From the NCBI GenBank assembly GCA_021432635.1, contig MU270043.1, positions 744,001 to 808,000 on the forward strand: a stretch of DNA of 64,000 nt, written 5' to 3'. Each line of letters starts with the position of its first letter. The first letter of the stretch is position 1. Shown in pieces: positions 22,156-31,139 of the stretch. The position numbers were made by a program, and so were the translations under genes. Origin of the DNA: Thozetella sp. PMI_491. Taxonomy: Eukaryota; Ascomycota; Sordariomycetes; Chaetosphaeriales; Chaetosphaeriaceae. A model generated the notes under the pieces. It did no database searches. It had not been told where the DNA came from and saw only the letters and a list, made by a program, of their open reading frames with translations.

Positions 22156-22961
22156 TCAGTAAGGCATGCCGCCATATCCATAATTCGTCGGGGGTGGCGG
22201 CGGCGGCGGCGGCGGGAAGGCTGCTGACCTCCGGTCCCTCGACAAGCCGGGCGTCCTCCGTTGTCTAAAGGGCTCGGCGAGTGGCGGTGGCGTCCGCCCC
22301 CGCGATATCGTTTCCCTGTCGTGCAGGCTAGGGCCACTGGCGATGGTAGGAGCGCCACCGCCCCTCCGGCCAGCCTTCCGTGAGCCGCTGAGCGCACTGA
22401 GCGGCGGGTCCTTGACCGCTTGGTCATGGTCGTCGGGTAGGGTGAGCTCGACTAGGCTGTAGAAGTACTCAAGGACTTCTGGGTACCGTTGGACCGATGC
22501 CTGCCAGTCCTCGTCGATGCCCCGCTTGAGCTGGGCCTGGGCGGCGGCAATCTCGTTCGGGTGCGGTGGTGCATGATAGTAGTGATACGCATGTGCCGTG
22601 ATGCGTTCTAGATGGTTGCTGTGTTGAGCTTTTCGACGCTCCGTTAACAGGCGGAAGTACTCTAGGATATAGTCCTGCGCGTGTGCTCGCACCCACGTCC
22701 TATGGAAGGTATCAGCAAAGAGAGATGGGGTGGTGGGAGTAGAGAAGACCAAAGAGGTTGGGCCGGGCCCAAGGACTCTAACCTTATGTCGTTGTATATG
22801 GACTGCATCATCCTGGCCTCGGCCTGGCGGACCGCCATGTCAAGGCCTTTAGCCTCGCAGTCGCACGACAGCGTGGCCGGGGCATGGCATATTGCACAGT
22901 CCGGATCCATCCTGATGACGGACTTCCGAGGCTTGGGACGATAGTACTCGCTAGGATACAT
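22156..22961 (-). CDS. Conserved fungal protein of unknown function with Cys-rich N-terminus and polyproline tail
   Basis: Model: complement(join(22156..22699, 22783..22961)), 240 residues. The 83-nt intron (donor GTTAGA, acceptor CATAG) joins ...SIYNDI-R to TWVRAHAQDYILEYFRLL. Residues 22-35 carry CAICH...CDC (C22, C25, H26, C33, C35), which could bind zinc. Residues 40-130 are amphipathic helical, with VRQAEARMM, AYHYYHAPPHPNEIAAAQ and DEDWQASVQRYPEVLEYFYSLVELTLP. The remainder is basic, Ser/Pro-rich and disordered, ending in nine consecutive prolines encoded by a GGC/GGT repeat. The middle block looks like a widely shared filamentous-fungal family, but I know of no assigned function. ATG 22961 is the first in frame and begins MYPSEYYRPKPRK. 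Confidence 0.8.
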
Positions 22962-24920
22962 CTTAGCGGGCGGCGCAGGAGGGGTAGGAGGGAGACGAGG
23001 GCGGAGAAGAGGAGGTGCCCAGCGACGACGGCAAGATTAAACCAGCTAATAATAATACAAAGAAGTCGTGCAGCCTCGACGTCGACAGCGGGCATAATTC
23101 GTCCTCATGACCCTCAAGGATGGGGTCCTGCCCACGGGAGTAGTGGTTTGAGGAAGAAGAGGAGGAGGGACGAGGAGGTCAAGGGGTGGTGGACCGAAGA
23201 TCGGTGGTGACAGAGGAGATAAAGGGGAGAAGGGACAAAGGCCGATATATGGACTTACCTGGCTTTGGGGATTCAGACGAGTTGAGCCGCAAAGATTGGG
23301 GCAAGCAAAGCACTGGCGGTAAGAGGGAGAAATGGGGAGATCCAGTAGCGGCCCGAGAGAAGGCTCGCCTCATGCACGACGCGGCGGCGGCGGCAGCAGC
23401 AGCAGCAGCAGCAACAGCAGAAGCAGCCGCGTGGTGCCAGCAGCGGGGACGAACGAGACTGGCGACCACGGCCGGAGGACAGGCACGAATCTGTCGAGTT
23501 GCTGTGTCTTGGGGAGAAACGAGGGCGAGTACAAAGGCACGAGAGGGCAAATCAGTTCTCTGGGCGAGGTCGAGCACCGCCGAGTGAGGGTTGAGCAGCG
23601 GGCGAGGCTCGGCTCTCTTTGGTGGAGAGCAATGTCGACAGATGGGGGCAGCTCTCGAGAGGGTTGGCACCTAACCCTGTTGAGGGTAGAGACTTGTGTC
23701 GTGGCTCGAATGCAGCGCTGCTCCCAATGTTGGTTTGCAGCTTGCAGGAGCCCAATCGACCAGTCTGGGGCGACCTGTTGTCTCTCTTCGGCCCAATGAC
23801 CCTCACTGGCCGTCGATGGCACGCAATGATGGGCGACTTGGCCGCTGCAGCGACTTGCACCACTCGATGACGGCGGCAGAGTGCCACCACAGCAGGAGAA
23901 TTGGCGCTGCAGATGCGTACGAGACGCGGCGCTGCGGTGGTGGCAGTCGAGGGGGGTGCGAGGTCACAAAGGGTGAGGGCAGGGCAAAAGAGTTGAGAGA
24001 GACGGAGCGCCTGCTGCACGAACGAAGGGTTTTGGGAACGATGAGGGCGGAAATGGAGCCAGAAGGATAGGCAAGGAGGAGGAGAGCAGTCGAGACCCCG
24101 GGCTAGCAACCTCCCCACGGGTGGCAATCGCCTGCAGCTGCTACAACACTGGTGGTAGCAGGCAGTCAGGAGCAGCAGTCAGATGAAGAAAGGAAGCACT
24201 CGCCCCTCCTCCGCTTCCCATTCCCCGTTACCCGTTCCCACCTTCCCCTCCAACGCTCGTGCCCAATGGGCCACGGCCGGAAGGGAAGGGATGGGGACGG
24301 GCACGCGTGCATGCGCTGGCGGGCGCTGGAGGGGCGAGAGGGGTTAAGGGCGAATGAGGTCCAACCGCGGATGCTGCAGGTGGTCTCTGATACACCGCAA
24401 TTTCCAGCAGCCGGCATCTCTGCTTTAATAATGCCAGACCAGAAGAGCCAGAATGCCCATAAGTACTCCCATCGGGTACCGAATCATAGCCAAGGCCACG
24501 CTGACACAGGGCGAGCCGGACGAGCAGTCAATGGCTGGGCTCGGGCCAATTTCCTGGGTTCTGAAATGTCAACAAAAGACGACTTCTGCTCTGGGCCTGC
24601 AATCCCCAGAAATCCGCCCCCAAAAAATGTTCGTGCGAGCCCCAGAAAGAGCCGCCTGGGCCCGGGCGGCACGGCGAGCTCATAGCCAACTAGGTCGTTG
24701 CTTCTTTCCTGCCCTACGGAGTACCGATTGGGAGGATCTCTCCTCCGGCTCCTTTTTCCCCCCACGGTGGGGGTCTGTGTAGCCCTATCTTATCGGCCGC
24801 ATGAGCTTCAATATTTCTCTCCTAGTTCGCGAAAAGACTTGGACTCGATCCCGTCATCACCTCTGCGCTCGCTGAGCTAGCTTGTACATAGGCGTCTCGA
24901 ACGCCGGTGCGATTCTCAAT
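22962..24920. promoter_or_regulatory. Long divergent spacer (conserved gene / MTG2)
   Basis: 1.96 kb between two divergent starts, so it contains both promoters and probably 5' UTRs. ORFs of 150-190 codons exist on the minus strand but are low-complexity, Ser/Arg-rich and lack domains. A GCG/CAG trinucleotide repeat lies at 23381-23427. Confidence 0.5.
23381..23427 (+). repeat. GCG/CAG trinucleotide repeat
   Basis: Four GCG-type units pass into a run of CAG/GCA units with single interruptions (CAA, AAG). It lies upstream of the minus-strand gene, outside any supported coding region. Confidence 0.9.
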
Positions 24921-26597
24921 ATGGCCCTACGATGCTCATCTGCTTCGTCCGTATTTCTGTCGTTCCTCTACCCGTCTCTCTGTTGGTCAGGGTCCAAGTC
25001 GCTCCCCCGTAGTGCGCTTCCCCGAGCGCTCGCAACGAGACGATACAATAGCTCTAGTCCCGACACCACCCATGACGCCGCCGAAGCGCGATCGAGACTC
25101 AATCCCGCGCCAGATGACTACTCGATGTCAAGCTTTGCCGACAAGGCCAAATTGACGCTCTACCCCGGCGATGGCGGCCACGGCTGCATCGCCTTCCTCC
25201 GGGAGGCGTTCGTACCCGATGGACCAGCAAACGGAGGCGACGGAGGGCACGGAGGGAACATCTACATCCACGCAGTGCACGGAGAGACGTCTCTGCACAA
25301 ATTATCTCGCAAGAGGTTTATCAGGGGCGGCCGCGGCAAAACCGGCCGGGGGGACTCTCAGGCAGGACAACGCGGCGAAGACGTGGTCATTACAGTTCCG
25401 GTAGGAACGGTGGTCACCGAGCTAAGCCGGGAGGACCCGGAGCGCGACTTCATGCCCGACAAGATGCACATGGCTTCCCCGGATTCGGATGAAAACTACA
25501 ACCCGGATTCGGACAAATGGGTTCTCTACCCCGGCATCTCGTCGTCGGAACGGCAGACCATGGAGCTACCAAAGACGCCGAAGCGCGAGCGTCTGTACAG
25601 GCAGCCTCCGGCGCCAATTCTACTAGACCTCTCGCGTCCCACCCCAAGACCTCTTCTTCTCGCCGTGGGAGGCATAGGTGGGCTGGGGAATCCGCACTTC
25701 GTCTCGAAGGAGCGCCCCAAGCCAATGTTTGCTACCAAGGGCGAGAAGGCACTGTCGATGCAGCTGGAGCTGGAGCTCAAGCTTCTTGCCGACGTGGGGC
25801 TTGTCGGACTGCCGAACGCCGGCAAGAGCACACTTCTTCGTGCCCTGAGCAACAGCCGCGCCCGGGTTGGCAATTGGGCCTTTACGACGCTCCAACCCAA
25901 CATCGGCACCGTCGTCCTCGACAACAATAAAGGCCGCCCGGTTGTCAAGAGCTACCGGCGCACCGCGGTCCCTGCCCCGAACGATCCTTTTGCTGTAGCA
26001 CCCGAAGCCGAGACACAGCTTGAGCAGCGCACACGATTCACCGTCGCTGACATTCCCGGCCTGATTGAGGGTGCCCATCTCGACAAGGGGCTAGGAATCG
26101 CCTTTCTACGGCACGTCGAGCGCGCCGGCGTTCTCGCATTTGTCATCGATCTTGGTGCCGGGAATGCGGTCAAGGCGCTCAATGCCCTTTGGAACGAGGT
26201 CGGGTTGTATGCCAGAATGCGCGAGGAAGAGGAACAAGACCGGGAGCGCGAGGCTCGAGTCGACTGGCACGGTGACGCCCGCGGCAACCACCGGTCACGG
26301 AACTCCACCGCGGCAACCATGGCTGACTATGCTCTGCCACCCCCGAACCCCTCGGGGTTGCACATCGCCGGCAAGCCGTGGTTCGTCGTTGCAACCAAAG
26401 GCGATTTGCCAGATACCCAGACGAATTTTGAAGAGCTGAGGGACTATCTGAGCGCCATCAACAGGGGCGATGTGCCGCATCCTAGCGGGATCGAGGGCTC
26501 GTGGACGAAGAATTGCGCCGCAATCCCGGTCAGTGCCATTAATGGCCACGGGGTAGATAGGATAGTGCATTGGACCGTCGGACTGCTCGATGGCTGA
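24921..26597 (+). CDS. MTG2: Mtg2, mitochondrial Obg-family GTPase for large ribosomal subunit assembly
   Basis: Single exon, 558 residues. ATG 24921 opens a basic, Ser/Arg/Ala-rich mitochondrial presequence (to about residue 48). The glycine-rich Obg fold starts at KLTLYPGDGGHGCIAFLREA (about residue 74) and includes PDGPANGGDGGHGGNIYI and FIRGGRGKTGRGD. GTPase motifs: G1 GLPNAGKST (about 295), G3 DIPGLIEGAH (about 376), G4-like ATKGD (about 490, instead of the usual NKxD), G5 SAINGHG (about 537). A charged, poorly conserved insert precedes G4 (about 435-480), and another loop interrupts the Obg fold (about 170-225). Known role: late maturation of the mitochondrial large subunit at the inner membrane. 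It works on the same particle as mL44 encoded 2.6 kb downstream. Confidence 0.95.
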   Translation: MALRCSSASSVFLSFLYPSLCWSGSKSLPRSALPRALATRRYNSSSPDTTHDAAEARSRLNPAPDDYSMSSFADKAKLTLYPGDGGHGCIAFLREAFVPDGPANGGDGGHGGNIYIHAVHGETSLHKLSRKRFIRGGRGKTGRGDSQAGQRGEDVVITVPVGTVVTELSREDPERDFMPDKMHMASPDSDENYNPDSDKWVLYPGISSSERQTMELPKTPKRERLYRQPPAPILLDLSRPTPRPLLLAVGGIGGLGNPHFVSKERPKPMFATKGEKALSMQLELELKLLADVGLVGLPNAGKSTLLRALSNSRARVGNWAFTTLQPNIGTVVLDNNKGRPVVKSYRRTAVPAPNDPFAVAPEAETQLEQRTRFTVADIPGLIEGAHLDKGLGIAFLRHVERAGVLAFVIDLGAGNAVKALNALWNEVGLYARMREEEEQDREREARVDWHGDARGNHRSRNSTAATMADYALPPPNPSGLHIAGKPWFVVATKGDLPDTQTNFEELRDYLSAINRGDVPHPSGIEGSWTKNCAAIPVSAINGHGVDRIVHWTVGLLDG

Positions 26598-27207
26598 TGG
26601 GTGTTTCCCCTTGTGATTAATATCCGCTATACCCCTATAGAAGCATAATGCCAGCCCTCTCCTAAACCCGTATAGTACGATCATTTATAATAACGTGTAG
26701 ACGTCGTCTGAGCTCCCGCGAGTAGCTCAGAAAAGCAATGCAAGAGGTCTCTAAGCCGGGAGATGGACCGTGTTGCACTCAACTGTCAGGTCGAGTAGGA
26801 TGAGGGGCTGGCTGGGTGGAGTGGTCAGCATAGGATATCCCTTTCTTGTTCCCCGAGGTAGTCAAGGGACGGATGCAGGCAATCGGTGCCGTGACGGAAA
26901 CAAAGGCGCTTCCAGATACACATCACCTTTCCTAGGGCAAACCAAGTTGCCTAGGTTCAACTAGACTACGACATGAACACTCAAAGGCAGCCTAATTAAA
27001 TTCGAAGCGTAATAGTACGTAGTAGTAGAGTACTTACAGCACAGGTGAACAAGCACAATTGTCTCGCATAGCGGATATCATACCCGTCATCTTAGGCACA
27101 AGTAATGAATCAAGCAAATCGTACAACAAAAAATATTGATGGGGTAAGTGTACCAGTATAAATTAAAAGTTAGAGCAGTAAGAAACGTCCCGTATATGCA
27201 ACGTGTC
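26598..27207. other. Spacer between two convergent genes, AT-rich right half
   Basis: Lies between the 3' ends of MTG2 and the RING gene. The right half is distinctly richer in A/T than its surroundings and has repeated TAGTA/GTAGTA words near 27010-27032. No ORF supported. Confidence 0.55.
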
Positions 27208-27837
27208 TCACCACTTCATCATATCTTCGACCGTTGTCCTGACGCTAGTCCCGCTGACTATTTTGTCCATACTGACCTTGAGCTCAACCATTTTCTTCCT
27301 GTCCCTGGTTGATCCGGTGCGCATGAACGCTTCCCGAGCTTCGGCGAATGCGGGTATCAAGGCTTTGCAAAGCGTTCGAGCGGCGCTGCGGTCGTTGTCC
27401 AGCCGGCATTCAACGCAACAATCTGCAATCTTGCCGCCTTCCGGGATTGTGAGGGGCAAGCGGAAGATGTTAGACTTGTCAATGACCCTAGGCTGGATCG
27501 GATGGTCACACTCTGCATACCGGTACTCTACTTTGCATGACGGGCAGCGCCTGTCTTTTTCAAAGCATTTCAAGATGCATCCAGAACAGAAGATATGCCC
27601 GCAGGGGATGAGGGCCGGATAACCAGGGCTTCTAGTGCTGCGTTTCTCTCCATATTCGATGGGCTCCAAGCATATTGTACAACTTAGGTTCTGGGGCTTG
27701 TCTACAAGAAAGGTTAGCCGTGGAAAGGGAAAGTAGTTGCCTTCCTGATCCATTGCAGCTACTAGGGAACTGGCAAGATCTTGCAGCTTCTTAGCTCCCG
27801 TGGCCCTGCTGCGATGATGGCTGTTCGAGGACGACAT
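27208..27837 (-). CDS. RING-finger protein, probable E3 ubiquitin ligase
   Basis: Single exon, 209 residues, ATG 27837 to TGA 27208. A C3HC4 RING lies at residues 53-101: C53-x2-C56, C79-x-H81, C84-x2-C87, C98-x2-C101 (SCTICLEP, CGHIFCSGC, RRCPSC). A second Cys-rich patch follows (DCCVECRLDNDRSAARTLC, about 139-157). The rest has no signature I recognise. RING proteins of this kind generally recruit ubiquitin-conjugating enzymes; the substrate is unknown. It lies in locally AT-rich DNA, its codon use is less GC3-biased than its neighbours, and it is not obviously a widely conserved family, so it may be lineage-specific or recently acquired (inference). Confidence 0.8.
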   Translation of the reverse strand: MSSSNSHHRSRATGAKKLQDLASSLVAAMDQEGNYFPFPRLTFLVDKPQNLSCTICLEPIEYGEKRSTRSPGYPALIPCGHIFCSGCILKCFEKDRRCPSCKVEYRYAECDHPIQPRVIDKSNIFRLPLTIPEGGKIADCCVECRLDNDRSAARTLCKALIPAFAEAREAFMRTGSTRDRKKMVELKVSMDKIVSGTSVRTTVEDMMKW

Positions 27838-28312
27838 GCTACCGCGATACTTAACAACACAAATGTGCTGCTATTTGGTGTATAGAGAGCTACACCAGAC
27901 ACCGCGGTCCACATACACATATATATAAGACAGCCCGTCGATAAGAGGGCCCATCACAAATCCCACATAGGCAATCGTGCCATTTTGTAGCCCCAGGCCA
28001 CTTGACGAAAGAAGCCCATTGTTCCTTGTGGCGAGCAACGCTGCCTTTGTCGCGGCGCGCAGCGCAGGGGAGCTGCCAAAGAAGACTGACAAGGGTTCAG
28101 GAGAACAATGAAGCAGTTAAAAGTTCAAGATTGCTCTTTTCTTGAGTTGTATCTGGCGCGGTGGCGGGCCTCTTTAATGAGAACCCAGAGGCCCAGACCC
28201 TCCCCGGAGCTCTGCCAATGGGCAAGTAGCTTCTTCCCATCCATACCACTATCTCGTGAAATGCCAGCCAGCCTTCGGGATAATGTTACAATCTAACAGC
28301 CATAACAACCGC
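27838..28312. other. Spacer between tandem minus-strand genes
   Basis: Promoter side of the RING gene and 3' flank of the complex I-like subunit. An ATATATATA tract lies at about 27919-27927. A 73-codon minus-strand ORF here has no recognisable features and is not annotated. Confidence 0.5.
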
Positions 28313-28787
28313 CTATGCCTTCTCCGCAGGTTGCTCCTTCAACTTCTTTTGCTCCCGTTCGTGTTCTATAATCTGCTTGGACCAGCTGTGGTCAATTGGT
28401 CAGCAACGGGTATTTTGTTTTATCTTTCGAGACCGTTTCCAGACGTACTATCTGCTCGGGTAGAATCGACCCTCCTCGGGCATCTTGTACCGGACTTCGC
28501 GCTCGGCGCTCAGTCTCCACGTCAGGGCCGTGATGCCAAAGATAGCGACCCAGGCGATAGCCGTGTTCCTCTTCCAGTTGGAAGGCTGCGTGTACCAACC
28601 ACCGGCGGGCGACCAGACGTGCTTGGGGTAGCTACAATCGGTGGTGTGTCAGGAAGTTGTTGAGGGAGTTTCGAGCCGATCGGGGGGGGAGGATTTTCAC
28701 GAGGAACTTACGGGATCTTTCCACCGCCGCCCTAGAAGGTCCGTTAGCGAGCTTGACAGTCAATTGAGCAGGGAGCAGGCCTACCAT
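28313..28787 (-). CDS. Small single-pass mitochondrial protein, probable complex I (NADH:ubiquinone oxidoreductase) accessory subunit
   Basis: Model: complement(join(28313..28385, 28449..28631, 28712..28731, 28785..28787)), 92 residues. The protein begins MGGGGKIPYPKHVWSPAGGW, has one membrane helix (NTAIAWVAIFGITALTWRL, about 30-48), then a charged matrix- or IMS-side tail (RYKMPEEGRFYPSRYWSKQI) ending in Lys/Glu-rich sequence. Exon 1 contributes only the ATG and exon 2 only 20 nt; introns of 53, 80 and 63 nt all have GT...AG ends and restore a continuous protein. The start context is CAAAATGG. I recall such KIPYPKHVWSPAGGW proteins as small fungal complex I subunits, but I cannot say which one, so the subunit identity is tentative. 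It diverges from mL44 across 453 bp. Confidence 0.82.
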
Positions 28788-29240
28788 TTTGACCGATTGT
28801 TAAGGAGGAGAGAGTCGCAAGCTGTTGTGATGGGTCTCTCGCGCCAACGTAGAGCCTCAATGCAGTCGGATCGCAGTTGAATGTAGTCAGGCTGGCCCAC
28901 AAGGAGTTGGACTCGGCGAATGGACGAAGAGATGATCCGCTGCCAGCTTTGCCCGTCATTGGGGAAGCTCGGACTGGCTTGATTGGTACACGGCGCGGCA
29001 ACGGGTGGAGCCATGGGTCGACACCCTTTATGTAAGCAAAAAATCGCGACCCCTGCCGTAACTAACTCAGCTCTCACACGACTCAATTGCAGGCGAGAAC
29101 TTTTTTTTCTCCCCTAGCAGACGGCGCCTTACAAAAGCAGTCGACACGCTGCGATTGATGCCCTCGCGACCGTCTATAAGGAGGAGCGCACAGAGCCGGC
29201 CACAACACAACCGGTTAGTATCTTTTTCAGATCGCCGTCC
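28788..29240. promoter_or_regulatory. Shared bidirectional promoter of two mitochondrial protein genes
   Basis: 453 bp between the divergent ATGs of the complex I-like subunit and mL44, suggesting co-regulation of respiratory and mitoribosomal genes. A T-rich run is at 29100-29107 near the mL44 start. No ORF supported. Confidence 0.65.
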
Positions 29241-30539
29241 ATGAAGAGGATACGGCTCGAACGATGGTCCGCCCAATTCTTGGGTGCCCGACCAGGAGCT
29301 TCCACTCCTGCAGCGGCTTCGTTTCGAGCTCTTAGGCCAGAGCCGGCACTTCCTTTGTCAAGGAGATACCAATCCGCCGCCGTGGCTGCGCAGGAGGCGC
29401 CCGAAGACCCCGTGTACGATGACGGGACCGACCACGAGCGGTTCCCGCCACTGGAGCGCTTCACCCAGACGACCATGAGCTACCCGTCACCACTCCCCGA
29501 GCGAGCTTTAAAATCAGCCAAGCTCGCCGCCTTGCACTCGCGCCTCTCCCTCTCCCCCAAGCTACCCCTCCAGACGCTGGCGCGGTCGCTGGTCGATGCC
29601 ACCGCCGACGAAAACCCCGAGTTCAACAACTCCAACTTGGCCTTCCTCGGCCAGACGCTGATCAACTATCACGTCGCCGAGCTCCTGATGTGCCGGTATC
29701 CGCGTTTGCCGATGGGGATCCTATACGAAGGCATGAACTCTTACGCCGGATCTAAATCATTACACTCTGTCGCCCGATCCTGGGGTATCGAGAGCGCCGC
29801 TGTGCCCGGCGGCGAGGTCGACCCGGGCCTGCTCCAGTTCGACGTCAACAAGCTAGGCCAAACCATGACCAATTTCGGGTACCAGCGCACCGAGGCCGCC
29901 TACATTGAGAAGTTCAAGTGGCGGCGTGGCATCAGCAGTCGCGTTGTGTTCGACGACGACTTCGGCAACATGGTACCCGCTGAGGCAGAGGCTGAAGGCA
30001 TATTAGAAGGCGAAGAGGAGGCTGCGGACGGCCAAGAAACATCCTTTACATCATATGGGACGAAGCAGAAGCGCGACGTGGCCGAGAATGCCCATGCAAA
30101 CGCTGTGCGTGCCGTGGTAGGCGCTATCTACGCGCATGCGGGTCGAGATGTGGCCAAGTCGTTTGTCAAGGCCCACATCCTGACACGGCAGCTGGACCCG
30201 AGCAAGCTATTTAGCTTCAAGCACCCGACTCGCGAGCTGGCGCTTCTGTGTGCCCGCGAGGATTTCGAGCCTCCTGTAGCTCGCCTCCTCTCCGAGACAG
30301 GTCGTCTTTCCCGGACGCCGGTATATGTGGTGGGCATATTCAGCGGCAAGGACAAGCTGGGAGAGGCCGCTGGCCCCAGTCTAGACCACGCTCGTTTCAA
30401 GGCCGCCATGAACGCGTTGAAGGCGTGGTATCTGTACAGCCCTGGCGAGCATGTGCGGGTCCCAAGCGACATGCTTGAAGAAGGAGCGAAGTCATGGGAG
30501 CCACCACACATTGACATTGGTGAGGTTCTCTCCCGCTAA
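29241..30539 (+). CDS. MRPL3: Mitochondrial large ribosomal subunit protein mL44 (MRPL3; RNase III-like)
   Basis: Single exon, 432 residues. The N-terminus (to about residue 45) is an Arg/Ala/Ser-rich presequence. An RNase III-like fold spans about residues 90-300 (FNNSNLAFLGQTLINYHVAE and ANAVRAVVGAIYAHAGRDVA), followed by a double-stranded-RNA-binding-like domain at about 335-420. The RNase III signature LEFLGDAVL reads LAFLGQTLI here, so acidic catalytic residues are missing, as known for mL44, which is structural. An acidic, Glu/Ala-rich loop at about 248-272 interrupts the domain. Located in the mitochondrial matrix as part of the large subunit. Its neighbours (Mtg2 upstream, complex I-like subunit divergent) are also mitochondrial. 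Confidence 0.94.
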   Translation: MKRIRLERWSAQFLGARPGASTPAAASFRALRPEPALPLSRRYQSAAVAAQEAPEDPVYDDGTDHERFPPLERFTQTTMSYPSPLPERALKSAKLAALHSRLSLSPKLPLQTLARSLVDATADENPEFNNSNLAFLGQTLINYHVAELLMCRYPRLPMGILYEGMNSYAGSKSLHSVARSWGIESAAVPGGEVDPGLLQFDVNKLGQTMTNFGYQRTEAAYIEKFKWRRGISSRVVFDDDFGNMVPAEAEAEGILEGEEEAADGQETSFTSYGTKQKRDVAENAHANAVRAVVGAIYAHAGRDVAKSFVKAHILTRQLDPSKLFSFKHPTRELALLCAREDFEPPVARLLSETGRLSRTPVYVVGIFSGKDKLGEAAGPSLDHARFKAAMNALKAWYLYSPGEHVRVPSDMLEEGAKSWEPPHIDIGEVLSR

Positions 30540-31139
30540 GCCGGTGATTGAACCATTGGTGGGCAATGATGACGGCCCCCGATGCCAAATGGAGTATAAC
30601 AACGACGGAGGGGCGACTAGGTGGGCCGTTAAGTGCACCAATTCGTTTGAGGCCGTGAGCACGGCCGCCCGCTTCGCCGTTGTGGAAGGAACTTTGTATG
30701 TTGGCAGCGGCGGTAGCTCCCACGGTGGTAAATAAGGCCTTCCACGTGGACACGACCGATCGCTCAGCTAGACGAATGAGGGGCAGCTCTGGGGTATGTC
30801 AAACATGTATAATAGCAGGCATCTTCATCCCTACGATGCCATTTGTAGAACAATGACACACTCCTCGACAGCGGCGAGTGCAAGGGGAACAAGACTTTTT
30901 CTATTTGTATTAAATATATGCTCAGCATCCGCACGATGTTGGCGAAGTGACTTCAACTGGTTCCTACCGCTTCCCGTAGTTTTTGGTAGGCTCCAAATTC
31001 TGCCAACTCAACCTTGGTGTTGATTGCAAAGCCCCCAGCTGTCCTTCCTTGGGTACTCTGCACAAGATCCAGTTACCCTTTCTAATCGTACAATAATACC
31101 TGTGGGAACGGAGCTCCCAGAAACATGTCTGTCGAGTGT
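30540..31139. other. Spacer between two convergent genes
   Basis: 3' flanks of mL44 (+) and the lipase gene (-). No coding or RNA features recognised. Confidence 0.55.

Noticed and set aside
23552-24127. 191-codon minus-strand ORF upstream of the conserved gene
   Set aside because: Low-complexity Ser/Pro/Arg composition, no conserved block, overlapping plus-strand ORFs of similar length; more likely promoter or 5' UTR.
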